From Bacteroidales bacterium UBA5281 (GTDB taxonomy: Bacteria; Bacteroidota; Bacteroidia; Bacteroidales; Lentimicrobiaceae), in NCBI GenBank assembly GCA_002410555.1, contig DHSR01000036.1, positions 48,860-97,209 on the forward strand: a stretch of DNA of 48,350 nucleotides. The letters are read 5' to 3'. Positions within the stretch are counted from its first letter, which is position 1; each line of letters starts with the position of its first letter. The translations under genes and the position numbers were made by a program. The notes beneath the pieces were generated by a model. That model was given only the letters and a program-made list of their open reading frames with translations, was not told the origin of the DNA and ran no database searches. This document shows positions 8,212-17,285 of this stretch, in pieces.

Positions 8212-9297
8212 ATGCACGAAACAAAACAACCCATAACCGATGCGCTGCAAACCAAATGTAAATCGTGCGGTGGCATTATGCAGTACTCACCTGCCGATGA
8301 AGATTTGAAATGCGTTTATTGTGGATACATCTCAGGATTGGATCTTACAGCAGCCGAAATAAAGGAAAACGATTTCAACCATTGGAAAGACCGTGCCGAA
8401 GAAAATAGTGAAGGACAAACAGTAGAAGTTACCGAAATAAAGTGTCGGCAATGTGGTGCCAATACTACATTGGCTCCCAATATTTCGGCAGCAAAATGCG
8501 TGTTTTGTTCTACGCCTCTTATATTAAACGAAGCATCCATAAAGCGTTTTTGGCAACCGGAATATCTGCTTCCGTTTAAAATAACGGAAAAAGAAAGCGG
8601 TGCCAACTTCAAAAAATGGCTGGGTAAGAAGTGGTTTCTGCCATCGGAGCTAAAGAAGGGTGGCGTGAACACCGATATGTTCAAAGGCGTGTATCTGCCG
8701 TTTTGGACGTATGATGCCAACACTTTTACCGAATATACAGGTGAGCGTGGCGATGACCGCACTGAATCTTACCGAAACAACAAAGGCGAAGAAGTGCGCC
8801 GCACCATTACCGATTGGTATCCCACATCGGGTACAGTGTCGGTGCCATTTGACGATATAGTTGTGCCTGCTGCTGAAACCCTGCCGCCCAAAATTATGAA
8901 TGGGCTTACCAACTGGGATATGATGAACTGCGTTGCCTATCGACAGGAGTTTATGGCCGGGTTTATCACAGAAATCTATCAGATCGATTTTAGGGAAGGT
9001 GTTCATAAAGCCAGGGAAAAGATGGATAGCGTCATCGACAGCACCATCCGCTCCGATATCGGAGGCAACCATCAAAAAATTGGCAGTAAACACACGGAAT
9101 ACAACGATTTAATGTTCAAACTATTACTGTTACCGATATGGATCAGCGCCTTTAAGTTCAACGGCAAATTGTATCAGTTTGTGGTAAACGGACGCACCGG
9201 GCAGGTTATCGGAGAATATCCGAAGAGCACCTCGAAGATCGTGATGCTGGTTGTGGCGATTATCGCCGTTATAGCTGCCCTGGTTATGATTTTATGA
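8212..9297 (+). CDS. Double zinc-ribbon membrane protein (YdjG/TFIIB-ribbon-like)
   Basis: The 361-residue protein carries two zinc ribbons near the N-terminus: CKSCGG with CVYCGY (about 16-38) and CRQCGA with CVFCST (about 76-97). A long middle region follows, with FKGVYLPFWTYDANTFTEYTGERG and NCVAYRQEFMAGFITEIYQI, as in the family of zinc-ribbon proteins related to B. subtilis YdjG. One hydrophobic helix ends the chain (about 342-361: VMLVVAIIAVIAALVMIL), so it is probably tail-anchored with most of the protein in the cytoplasm. It lies downstream of the SPFH/GYF gene and upstream of lemA and a TPM gene, consistent with a ydjGHI-like membrane-stress set. Confidence 0.8.
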   Translation: MHETKQPITDALQTKCKSCGGIMQYSPADEDLKCVYCGYISGLDLTAAEIKENDFNHWKDRAEENSEGQTVEVTEIKCRQCGANTTLAPNISAAKCVFCSTPLILNEASIKRFWQPEYLLPFKITEKESGANFKKWLGKKWFLPSELKKGGVNTDMFKGVYLPFWTYDANTFTEYTGERGDDRTESYRNNKGEEVRRTITDWYPTSGTVSVPFDDIVVPAAETLPPKIMNGLTNWDMMNCVAYRQEFMAGFITEIYQIDFREGVHKAREKMDSVIDSTIRSDIGGNHQKIGSKHTEYNDLMFKLLLLPIWISAFKFNGKLYQFVVNGRTGQVIGEYPKSTSKIVMLVVAIIAVIAALVMIL

Positions 9298-9432
9298 GTT
9301 GGGGGTAGGGAGTAGAAAGTAGGAAGTAGAAATTCCGATTCGGTGGTCGAGCAGCCTGTCTTGTCCTTTTTGACGAGGGAGTCGAGACCATCGAATACAG
9401 GGAAGTAAGAAGTAGGAAGTAGAAAATAGAAA
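9298..9432. repeat. GGAAGTA tract with an embedded GGTGGTCGA element
   Basis: GGAAGTAGAAA-type repeats flank a unit starting TTCGGTGGTCGAGC and ending GTCGAGACCATCGAATACAG. The same unit occurs twice more around 12519-12670, where it is again bounded by GGAAGTA repeats. The two halves (GGTGGTCGA and TCGAGACCATC) are imperfect inverted repeats. Confidence 0.65.
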
Positions 9433-9499
9433 GTCTAAAGATTACCCTGACAGGGTTTCTTTACCCTGGAAGGGCTAACCTGACTAAAAAACAAAAAAT

Positions 9500-10090
9500 A
9501 TGGGCAAAAAAGTAATCATCTGGTTCTTGGTTTTCATCGGATTATTATTGGTAGTTCCCTTTTTCTGGGGAAACTACAATAAACTGGTAAAACGCGAAGA
9601 GGCCGTGAAATCAGTCTGGGCACAGGTCGAAAATCAATATCAGCGGCGGGCAGATTTGATTCCGAATCTGGTTGAAGCGGTGAAAGGTTATGCTGCACAC
9701 GAACAGGAAACGCTCACAGAAGTAATTGAAGCGCGTGCCAAAGCCACACAATTGAATGTAGATGCCGGCAATCTCAATGCTGAAAACCTGCAACAATTCA
9801 ATCAGGTGCAGGCTGAGCTTTCGCAGTCATTATCGCGGTTGATGGTGGTTATTGAAAAGTATCCGGATTTGAAAGCCAACGAAAACTTCATTATGCTGCA
9901 AGGCCAGCTTGAAGGAACGGAAAACCGCATCGCCGTGGAACGCAAACGATTTAACGAATCGGCAAACTCATACAATACGTATAGGCGGATTTTCCCGAAG
10001 AACCTGGCGGCAGCTGTTTTCGGATTTAAAGAGATTAAATATTTTGAAGCGGAAAAGGGAGCTGATGTAGCGCCCAAAACTGGTTTTTGA
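9500..10090 (+). CDS. lemA: LemA family protein
   Basis: The 196-residue protein has one N-terminal membrane segment (about 4-24: VIIWFLVFIGLLLVVPFFW). The LemA helical domain follows, with the hallmark stretch VKSVWAQVENQYQRRADLIP and then NLVEAVKGYAAHEQETLTEV. It ends near GADVAPKTGF, and its length is normal for the family. LemA proteins have an outward-facing N-terminal tail and a cytoplasmic helical bundle; their function is uncertain, but they are commonly encoded beside TPM-domain proteins, as here, where the next gene starts 44 bases later. A CCCTGACAGGG repeat lies just upstream. Confidence 0.93.
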   Translation: MGKKVIIWFLVFIGLLLVVPFFWGNYNKLVKREEAVKSVWAQVENQYQRRADLIPNLVEAVKGYAAHEQETLTEVIEARAKATQLNVDAGNLNAENLQQFNQVQAELSQSLSRLMVVIEKYPDLKANENFIMLQGQLEGTENRIAVERKRFNESANSYNTYRRIFPKNLAAAVFGFKEIKYFEAEKGADVAPKTGF

Positions 10091-10134
10091 AATTGAAATT
10101 AAACATAAGCTTTGCTAATACAAATTAAATCAAT

Positions 10135-11223
10135 ATGAACAAAACACCATACATTCGACTCCTTAGCATAACTCTCTTGTTGTGTCTTTTTATGGGTTCT
10201 GTGGCGCAAACCCGATACTCGGTAAAAGATGTTCCCAATGTGCAGCGTCAGGATTATCAGCAGTTTGTGAGCGATCCGGATAACGCTGTTTCCTATGTGG
10301 ATATTCAAACTCTGAACGCCAAAATACAGGAAATGAAGGATTCACTCAACGTGCAATGTGCAGTGGTTGTGCTTCCGGCCATTGCTGAGGAGTATGCTAC
10401 GGCAAAAGACTTTGCCACCGAATTGTTTGAAAACTGGGGCATTGGCGATAAGCAAAGCAATCAGGGATTACTCATTGTGCTTATAACCGGAGAAGGTGAG
10501 CGTGAAATTGCGTTTGAAACCGGCTACGGGCTGGAAGATAAATTGCCGGATGGGATGTGCAAGCTTATTCAAACCACTAAGATGCTGCCTCACTTTAAAG
10601 AAGAAGATTTTGGCACCGGATTGATTGCCGGAGTTAGCGAAGTGGAGAAAGTATTGAAAGGGAATTCCGATTTGGTTGTTGAGGAAGGCTGGCCCAAAGA
10701 AGCCACCTGGTTTATTGTTGCCTGGATAGTGATGGGATTACTGGTTATTTTTCTAAAAAGCCGCACAGCCAAACCCGAAAAACAAGACGGTTCATCTAAC
10801 TATATGGCAGCCATAAATTCCGACGGTTTTATGGGTGTTGGATGCTGGATAGCCATACTATTTTTACCCGCATTTATTCTGTTTGCTATTTTTAAAGGAG
10901 TCTCGGGTAAAAACAAAGGCGGAGCTAAGGCAGTAATCTGCGAATCGTGCAAGGCTGCCGGAGGAGTTAAGCTGATGGGCCAGCCAAGCATCAGGCAGAC
11001 AGCCATTCCCGGACAGGACGGGATGAAAGAATACAGCTTCAAATGCAGTAAATGCGGACATGTTCATACAGAATTGGTGCCGTATGTATATGTAGAAAAA
11101 ACATCATCCTCATCGTCATCATCATCAAACAGTTCGCGGTCAAGCAGCAGCGGAAGCAGCACCCGTGGCGGTTCATGGGGTGGCGGAAGCAGTGGTGGCG
11201 GCGGTGCGTCAACAAAGTTTTGA
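10135..11223 (+). CDS. TPM-domain (YgcG/YdjH-like) membrane protein with zinc ribbon and Ser/Gly-rich tail
   Basis: The 362-residue protein has a signal peptide (about 1-25). A TPM domain follows (about 30-175: QTLNAKIQEMKDSLNVQCAV, NWGIGDKQSNQGLLIVLI, IAFETGYGLEDKLPDGMCKL), which faces the periplasm. Two hydrophobic helices follow (about 188-203 and 234-255), then a zinc ribbon (CESCKAA and CSKCGH, about 275-308), and finally a Ser-rich then Gly-rich tail ending SSGGGGASTKF, typical of this family. TPM proteins occur beside LemA or YdjG/YdjI-like proteins and are linked to envelope maintenance; some are reported to act as phosphatases. The arrangement supports co-function with the genes at 1523, 8212 and 9500. 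Confidence 0.88.
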   Translation: MNKTPYIRLLSITLLLCLFMGSVAQTRYSVKDVPNVQRQDYQQFVSDPDNAVSYVDIQTLNAKIQEMKDSLNVQCAVVVLPAIAEEYATAKDFATELFENWGIGDKQSNQGLLIVLITGEGEREIAFETGYGLEDKLPDGMCKLIQTTKMLPHFKEEDFGTGLIAGVSEVEKVLKGNSDLVVEEGWPKEATWFIVAWIVMGLLVIFLKSRTAKPEKQDGSSNYMAAINSDGFMGVGCWIAILFLPAFILFAIFKGVSGKNKGGAKAVICESCKAAGGVKLMGQPSIRQTAIPGQDGMKEYSFKCSKCGHVHTELVPYVYVEKTSSSSSSSSNSSRSSSSGSSTRGGSWGGGSSGGGGASTKF

Positions 11224-11384
11224 GGAAGGGAGTTAGAAGTAAGAAGCCAACCTAAAAGGTTCGGTGCCTGAGCTTTTCGCCGAAGGCTAACCTGTTAATT
11301 TAAGTAAAAACCATAGCACTAGTTGCTAATAAAACACAACATCAAATCAATACTAAACAATACACACACTAAAAAAGAAGAACT

Positions 11385-12455
11385 ATGAGAAAAATGATTT
11401 TTAGCACTCTCGTCTGCCTGATTTTATTCGGGGCAACTGCACAAGCACAAAAGAAAGAAAAAGTAATTCTGGACACCGATATGGTAGAGGTGTTTGACGA
11501 TGGCATCACGATGATGATGCTTGCCAATGCTCCCAATATTGATCTTATAGGGGTTACCATTGTTGTTGGAAATACCTGGGTTCCCGAAGGGGTTGCCTAT
11601 GCCATCCGACAACTGGAAGTGATCGAAAAACACCATATTCCGGTTGTCCCCGGCATTCGCCAGCCCATCTATCCAAGCCGTTTTGAAACCATTAAAAATG
11701 AGCGTGTCTTGTTCGGCATCGGCGATGCCTATGTGGGCGCTGCCGGCTATCCTGAACCAAAATCGTGGGAAACGGTGTATTTGCAAAAATACGGATCGGA
11801 ATCCAAGGCTAAGCCTCTGGATATGAAGGCAGTTAACTTTATAATCGAACAAGTAAAAAAATATCCAAACGAAGTAAGCATCATCGCTATTGGAACGGGA
11901 GTAAACCTGGCAATGGCCGTTCGTATGGCTCCTGAAATTATTCCGTTGATAAAGCGAGTAATCTATATGGGTGGTTCGTTCTTTAAGCCCGGAAATACCA
12001 CGCCCACGGCAGAGTTTAACTGGTGGATGGATCCCGAAGCAGCAAAAATTTGTCTTCGCTCCCCTTTCAAAGAACAAATTATCGTGGGCTTGGACGTATG
12101 CGAAAAAATGCCCTTCAAAAAAGACCGATACGAAAAGTTGACCGGTATGATTAAAAATACCGACTTGAAAGCGATGATGAAACGTAATTTCTTAAATACA
12201 CTCTATATCGAAGATCCAAATTATGTGCATTACATCTGGGACGTAATTGCTGGAGCCATTATGATTGACCCAACCCTGATAACAGAAGAAGTAACACGCT
12301 ATGTGGATGTGAATTCGCAATTCGGTTTCTCTTACGGGCAATCGGTCGCTTTTGAACGCAATCAACCGGTGGGAACGCAGGAGGCTCGCATTGTACTTAC
12401 CGTTGATAGCGACAGGCTGTGGAAAATGGTAGAAGACTATTGCAGGGAGTTTTAG
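11385..12455 (+). CDS. Exported nucleoside hydrolase (inosine/uridine-preferring hydrolase family)
   Basis: The 356-residue protein has a signal peptide (about 1-21, ending ATAQA). The metal-binding start of nucleoside N-ribohydrolases follows (KVILDTDMVEVFDDG, residues 27-40). The Asp cluster is spaced two residues wider than the common DTDxGxDDA. Other family signs are LIGVTIVVGNTW, IAIGTGVNLAMAVRM (about 166-180), YMGGSFF and EFNWWMDPEAAKI. The late active-site His-Asp pair usual in the family appears here as Trp-Asp (YIWDVIAGAI), so substrate choice may differ. A periplasmic enzyme that splits nucleosides for salvage is the likely role. It may work together with the 5'-nucleotidase encoded downstream at 13992. 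Confidence 0.88.
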   Translation: MRKMIFSTLVCLILFGATAQAQKKEKVILDTDMVEVFDDGITMMMLANAPNIDLIGVTIVVGNTWVPEGVAYAIRQLEVIEKHHIPVVPGIRQPIYPSRFETIKNERVLFGIGDAYVGAAGYPEPKSWETVYLQKYGSESKAKPLDMKAVNFIIEQVKKYPNEVSIIAIGTGVNLAMAVRMAPEIIPLIKRVIYMGGSFFKPGNTTPTAEFNWWMDPEAAKICLRSPFKEQIIVGLDVCEKMPFKKDRYEKLTGMIKNTDLKAMMKRNFLNTLYIEDPNYVHYIWDVIAGAIMIDPTLITEEVTRYVDVNSQFGFSYGQSVAFERNQPVGTQEARIVLTVDSDRLWKMVEDYCREF

Positions 12456-12760
12456 TGAGTTGGAACCTGGAAGTAGGAAGTAAGAAGTAGGAAGTAGGAA
12501 GTAAGAAGGAAGTAAGAATCAAAGTTCGGTGGTCGAACGAAGTCGAGACCATCCGATATAGGGAAGTAGGAAGTAGGAAGAAGGAAGTAAGTAAGTAAGA
12601 AGGAAGTAGGAATCAAAGTTCGGTGGTCGAGCGATCCCGATAGCTATCGGGACGAGAGCATCCGATATAGGGAAGTTGGAAGTAGGAAGTAAGAAGTAGG
12701 TAGCTTGAGGAGTCGTCCCTCGTCCCACACGTCCCTCGTCCCCAAAAAAGTAAAAAAAAA
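12456..12760. repeat. Compound intergenic repeat: GGAAGTA tracts with two GGTGGTCGA units
   Basis: The 347-base gap is almost entirely repeat. GGAAGTAGGAAGTAAG runs alternate with two copies of a unit starting AAAGTTCGGTGGTCGA (about 12520 and 12615) and ending CATCCGATATAGGGAAGT. The second copy contains the palindrome CCCGATAGCTATCGGG. The last part is CGTCCCTCGTCCC repeated, then A-rich DNA leading to the next start. No gene was found. Confidence 0.8.
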
Positions 12761-12802
12761 CAAAAGTAAGACTGAAAAATACAAACTCAAAAAAAAGGAA
12801 TT

Positions 12803-13942
12803 ATGAAAAAAGTATTTTTAACAATGGCATGCCTGTTCATGGTCATAGCCCTAATCAGTTGCAGTGGTTCTGCACCTAAGCAATTGACTGACCGGGAAAT
12901 TTTAGTGAAAATCTACGAAACGATGAATGGGCCTGAGTGGGAAGGTTCACGAGGAAAAAATTGGTTGAGCGATAAACCGATTGGAGAATGGGAAAATGTA
13001 ATAACCAATGATTCAGGAAGGGTAATTTCCCTGCGAATTCAAGGTGGTGGTGTCCGCGGATTGATTCCGGCGGAAATAGGCGGACTTACAGAACTGGAAC
13101 AACTGTATATTAATTCGAGAGAATTCGATATCCCTAATGTAATTCCATCAGAAATTGGGAAATTAACAAAACTGAAAATCTTAGCCCTAAACGCATCTAC
13201 TGACGCAACACATGGAAGACCCGAGTTTCCAAACATTTCGACACTGACAAATCTGAAAACACTTTATATCAGCGGGTTTGATGGCAAAATTCCGGAAAAT
13301 TTTTCGGAATTAAAAAAATTACAAATTTTAAGTATTGATGGGTTTGAAGGAAAAATCCCCGAAAGCATTTGTCAATTGACTGCGCTTGAGGAGCTTACTT
13401 TAAACACACATCACCCGCCCAAGGGGGAAGTGCCGGCATGTATTGGAAAACTAAATAAACTAAAAACGCTTGTTATAGATTACAGTGGTGGATTTATAGG
13501 AGAAATAACACAAGCCGATGCCAAATTCCCCGAATGGATATGGGATATGACAAATCTTGAACACGTGAATGTACGCGCTATTTGCAATACAGGTGGGCCC
13601 ATACCCGGCGATAAAGTGGCCAGAATGAATAATTTGAAAAGCCTTACCATTCTCAATTGTGGCCTTACCGGACCTATCCCTGCCGAACTATTTGCATCAG
13701 GGAACCTAAGCAGCTTAACGCTTAGCCAAAACGCATTCACAGGAAGTATTCCGGCAGAAGTAGGAAATTGTTCAAAATTATCCACATTTCGACTGGATAA
13801 AAACCAGCTTACGGGTAATATTCCTGATGAGTTGGCGAAATGCGAAAAACTCTTTTTGTTCGATTTATCCGGCAACCAACTCTCGCCAAATATTCCGGCA
13901 GCACTGAAAGCACACCCAAAATTCAGCAGTTTTAAATTTTAG
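12803..13942 (+). CDS. Leucine-rich-repeat lipoprotein
   Basis: The 379-residue lipoprotein has a clear signal (about 1-19) with lipobox LISC and Cys20. After a short N-cap resembling plant-type LRR proteins (LVKIYETMNGPEWEGSRGKN, then WLSD), about ten 22-25-residue repeats follow the plant-specific pattern L..L.I...G.IP.E. Examples are GLIPAEIGGLTELEQLYI, GLTGPIPAELFASGNLSSL and QLTGNIPDELAKCEKL. This curved solenoid is most likely displayed on the cell envelope as a binding module. Ligand unknown. It is preceded by a repeat-filled gap, so it probably has its own promoter. Confidence 0.88.
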   Translation: MKKVFLTMACLFMVIALISCSGSAPKQLTDREILVKIYETMNGPEWEGSRGKNWLSDKPIGEWENVITNDSGRVISLRIQGGGVRGLIPAEIGGLTELEQLYINSREFDIPNVIPSEIGKLTKLKILALNASTDATHGRPEFPNISTLTNLKTLYISGFDGKIPENFSELKKLQILSIDGFEGKIPESICQLTALEELTLNTHHPPKGEVPACIGKLNKLKTLVIDYSGGFIGEITQADAKFPEWIWDMTNLEHVNVRAICNTGGPIPGDKVARMNNLKSLTILNCGLTGPIPAELFASGNLSSLTLSQNAFTGSIPAEVGNCSKLSTFRLDKNQLTGNIPDELAKCEKLFLFDLSGNQLSPNIPAALKAHPKFSSFKF

Positions 13943-13991
13943 GTGTATTCAAACGCCATTCGTTTAAAACTTAACGCTCAAAAGCATTACC

Positions 13992-15683
13992 ATGAAACTA
14001 TTTGTCAACGATAAAGAAATAACAACGCACAACGGAGCTACTGTTTTAGATGTGATTCGTGGGTACTATGCGCTGCGCAACAAAAAATTGCCCCGCAGAT
14101 TACCCATCGCTACCGATGCCTATGGCAACAGCGTTGCTCCAGATGGCGAACTAAGCGAAGGAAATCATTTGTATATAAAAACCAAAAACACAAAAAGCAT
14201 GAAAATAATTCCGACAACACCAAAAATAATATGTGCCATTGTTCTGCTTGGCACCTCTTTGTTAATGGGTTGCAGCACAAGCCGAAAGGTTAAGGTAGCA
14301 GAGCTGCCCAAAGCAAAAACGATAGAAATCCTTGCTGTGAACGATATGCATGCTGCCCTGGATAACTTCCCCCGGTTTGCCTTTATGGCTGACAGTTTGC
14401 GGAATATATACCCCAACTTATTGCTTATTTCGGGTGGAGATAATCAAACAGGAAACCCGGCAAACGACCAATATCCCGAAAAGGGAATACCCATCATTGA
14501 GCTGATGAACGCCGTGAAATTTGATATGTCGGCAGTGGGTAACCACGAGTTTGACTCCCGCCTTGTGGGTTTTGCAAACATCACACACAAAGCGAAGTTT
14601 GATTTCCTTAGTGCCAATATCGATCTGCCGAAAACACCCGATTTTCGCATTAAACCATATGTAATAATTAAAAGCCCAAATGGGCTGAGAACAGCCTTTG
14701 TGTCCTTTTTGGACATAAACGACAATGGAATTCCGGACACACACCCGGATAATGCAAAAGGATTTGGGTTTAAAGACCCGTTTCAAACCGCCAAAGAATA
14801 TCTCTTCCTGAAAGACAGTTGCGACGTATTTGTGATGGTGAACCATCTCGGATTTGAAAACGATGTGAAATTAGCCAATCAACTGCCGGCAAATAGCGTA
14901 GATGTAATGATTGGCGGACACTCGCACACCAAAGTCGAAAAAGATCAAATCCACAATGGAATTATGATTACGCAGGCCGAACGGAAACTCAAATATGCAA
15001 CGCTCATTAAGCTGAGAGTTAGTCCCGAAGGAAAGGTGGGTAGAGAAATGCAGTTGTTAACCGTGGGCAAGAAGGGGAATTCCCGTGCCGATATTCAAAC
15101 AATGGTGGATGCCTACAACAACAATCCGGCATTGACCGAAACCATCGCAATAGCCGAAGACGATTTTTCAAACTACGAAGAAATAGGATTCCTGATGACC
15201 GATGCCATACGCTTTGCTTCGGGAACCGACCTTGCTTTTATCAATCCGGGTGGGGTTCGTATATCAACGCTTGCCAAAGGTCCGGTGCGTACCAAGGACG
15301 TTTATGAAATGGATCCTTTCGGCAACGAAATAGTGCTGTTTAACCTTACAGGCCACGAAATGCGCAATCTGTTTCTCAGTGCATTCCTACTCGATGACCA
15401 TTTGCCCATTTATCCTTCGGGAATGACTATGCGCTATATGCTAAACCCCGATGGGAAGCTTAAAGATGTGGAACTTTTAACAACCGACGGAAAACCGTTT
15501 GATATGGACAAAACGTATTCCGTAGTCATGAACGATTATATGGCTTCGGTTTATAAATACGACCACAACGATCCCGGACAGGGACTGTTTCGTCCTTCAG
15601 CAGAAACCACCATTGAATACCTTAAAGGGCTGAAAACCATTCCAAGTTATAGAGGAGTGACAAGGGTGGAGATGGTGAAGTAG
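13992..15683 (+). CDS. 5'-nucleotidase / UshA-type metallophosphoesterase lipoprotein with a beta-grasp-like N-terminal extension
   Basis: From residue 70 (ATG at 14199) the protein looks like a complete lipoprotein: MKIIPTTPKIICAIVLLGTS then LLMGC lipobox. A metallophosphoesterase domain follows (LAVNDMHA, SGGDNQTG, VGNHEFD, MIGGHSH), then a 5'-nucleotidase C-terminal domain (NPGGVRISTLAKGPV, YEMDPFGNEIVLFNLTGHE). It would release nucleosides and phosphate from nucleotides in the periplasm. The frame continues upstream without a stop to 13992 and adds 69 residues resembling a small ThiS/MoaD-like beta-grasp protein (MKLFVNDKEITTHNGATVLD). Which start is used is unclear. The sequence before 14199 (AAAAAGCATGAAAA) resembles that before the start at 2748 and favours 14199. 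Confidence 0.85.
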   Translation: MKLFVNDKEITTHNGATVLDVIRGYYALRNKKLPRRLPIATDAYGNSVAPDGELSEGNHLYIKTKNTKSMKIIPTTPKIICAIVLLGTSLLMGCSTSRKVKVAELPKAKTIEILAVNDMHAALDNFPRFAFMADSLRNIYPNLLLISGGDNQTGNPANDQYPEKGIPIIELMNAVKFDMSAVGNHEFDSRLVGFANITHKAKFDFLSANIDLPKTPDFRIKPYVIIKSPNGLRTAFVSFLDINDNGIPDTHPDNAKGFGFKDPFQTAKEYLFLKDSCDVFVMVNHLGFENDVKLANQLPANSVDVMIGGHSHTKVEKDQIHNGIMITQAERKLKYATLIKLRVSPEGKVGREMQLLTVGKKGNSRADIQTMVDAYNNNPALTETIAIAEDDFSNYEEIGFLMTDAIRFASGTDLAFINPGGVRISTLAKGPVRTKDVYEMDPFGNEIVLFNLTGHEMRNLFLSAFLLDDHLPIYPSGMTMRYMLNPDGKLKDVELLTTDGKPFDMDKTYSVVMNDYMASVYKYDHNDPGQGLFRPSAETTIEYLKGLKTIPSYRGVTRVEMVK

Positions 15684-15730
15684 GGAGTAGGGAATAGGGA
15701 GTAGGAAGTAGGAAGAGTAGGAAGAAAAAA
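15684..15730. repeat. GGGAGTAGGAAGTA simple repeat tract
   Basis: Short purine-rich repeats (GGGAGTAGGGAATAGGGAGT and following) begin at the stop codon of the nucleotidase gene, like the tracts behind genes ending at 5867, 9297 and 12455. Confidence 0.65.
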
Positions 15731-15805
15731 CGAAGCATTTTTTGTAACCGATAGGTTGGTCGATAAACAAGAATAATGTAAAAGCTTTTAATAAAACAGA
15801 TGACA

Positions 15806-16558
15806 ATGAAAACAACCAAATTAATTAATGTTCTGATTTTAGCGATTGCGCTGGTCATAAGCTTCAGCGCCTGCAAGAAAGCCACTCAGGATTTTGTAGA
15901 AGAAAAGGTGCCTGCCGACAATGCTTCCATTACCGGAACACTTGCCGGTAAAATTAACCATGATGAGCTAAATATGAGCGACAAAGCCTCCTGCACCTTC
16001 GACCGCTTTCCGTGGACGGTTGCAAAATTCCGGGAATTACAGGCACAGGTTTCCACCGAGCCGCAAGGCGCCGTAACCATGGTGTTGATTGCCATGGAAA
16101 TATACCGCAAATACCCCGTTATTGGCGAAAAGTGTTTGTATCTGGCAACCACTGAAAATGAACACGATCCCAACAATCCCGGGCGTATGAGCAAGGACCG
16201 GATAATGCATCGCCTCAGCGAACTGCTTCGCGGTAAAGATGAATATTATGCGCGTCCCTATCAGGTAGCCGCTTACCTGAAAGGTGCCCATCAGCAAAAC
16301 GGATACATACCCGGAAAGCCCTATACCGTGGAAGTGGAGGCTATGAATTCCAATTATGAATACAACAGTAAAATGGATGCTAAATTCATTCAGTACTATG
16401 TGCTCACCGGCGGTAAAGACAGCGGCAAAGACATCATTCGTGTAATCAAACCCTGGGACAACAAATATTTTCTAGTCGATAATTTTCCCGGACTTTATTC
16501 ACAGGTAAAAGAGCTGCCCGGCAGCAAAACCTGGGACGATAACATGTTTATTAAGTAA
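15806..16558 (+). CDS. Lipoprotein of unknown function
   Basis: The start at 15806 gives a standard lipoprotein signal (LINVLILAIALVISFSAC, Cys23); an ATG two codons earlier (15800) is also possible. The mature part, about 228 residues, contains SCTFDRFPWTVAKFRELQAQ and VTMVLIAMEIYRKYPVIGEK, suggesting a compact mixed fold, and ends LPGSKTWDDNMFIK. It is hydrophilic with no further membrane helices and no recognised catalytic motif. I cannot assign a family with confidence. It probably faces the periplasm and is one of a run of plus-strand lipoprotein genes. Confidence 0.72.
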   Translation: MKTTKLINVLILAIALVISFSACKKATQDFVEEKVPADNASITGTLAGKINHDELNMSDKASCTFDRFPWTVAKFRELQAQVSTEPQGAVTMVLIAMEIYRKYPVIGEKCLYLATTENEHDPNNPGRMSKDRIMHRLSELLRGKDEYYARPYQVAAYLKGAHQQNGYIPGKPYTVEVEAMNSNYEYNSKMDAKFIQYYVLTGGKDSGKDIIRVIKPWDNKYFLVDNFPGLYSQVKELPGSKTWDDNMFIK

Positions 16559-16637
16559 GTGGTAATCCGTATTAACGTGAATAAATCATGCTGATAATTC
16601 ATCAGTAGCAAACACCAGACTAAAAAACCTTATTAAT

Positions 16638-17243
16638 ATGAAAGCGAAATTAGCCCTACTCCTGATTGCGGCAGTTGTACTCAGTCAAAATCTATTTGCA
16701 GATTCTCCGCTGACTTCCACACCAATTAGTGAAGCTTATAAAGATTCAAAAATAGTTCAGTTAGCTTCCACAACCGAAGGAAGGTTAACGATTGAATTAA
16801 TGAATTATCTGAATGAAAGTATGCATCCGGTTGAATTGAAAATAGCAGTAATCAATCAACTGGGCTGGGGTTTTAATGGTTTTAACAATGCCTACTACTT
16901 CTATGAATATTTGCAGGAGAAATATAACTTTAAAGACACAGATGAATTCCTTAATCAGGCTAGTGCTGATTTGCTGATTTCTTTGGCTTACCTGCAGGCA
17001 ATGGAAAACTATTTCAATGTTGACGAGCCAATTATTTACGCACTCAAAGCAAGGTCGAAGAACAACGAAAGTTACACAATCAATATTATTTGCGCACTGA
17101 TTGAGGCACAAAACGCATTTGATTCTGATTGGGATGAAGTGTACAACCTAACCAATGAAGTTCGCAATAATCGCTCATTAAACAGAGATATGAAAGAAGA
17201 TGCTGTTAAAATTATTTTTGACTACATGGATTTGTACAAATAA
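16638..17243 (+). CDS. Small secreted helical protein of unknown function
   Basis: The 201-residue product has a cleavable signal (about 1-21: LALLLIAAVVLSQNLFA) and no lipobox. The mature part is acidic and looks all-helical (RLTIELMNYLNESMHPVELK, YYFYEYLQEKYNFKDTDEFL), somewhat like TPR or armadillo-type helical pairs, but no repeat register is clear. No catalytic motif was seen. Likely periplasmic. It is separated from the next gene by an inverted-repeat element. Confidence 0.68.
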   Translation: MKAKLALLLIAAVVLSQNLFADSPLTSTPISEAYKDSKIVQLASTTEGRLTIELMNYLNESMHPVELKIAVINQLGWGFNGFNNAYYFYEYLQEKYNFKDTDEFLNQASADLLISLAYLQAMENYFNVDEPIIYALKARSKNNESYTINIICALIEAQNAFDSDWDEVYNLTNEVRNNRSLNRDMKEDAVKIIFDYMDLYK

Positions 17244-17285
17244 TTCCATAAGCTTTTCGATTTTCATCCACTAATAAATCAATAG

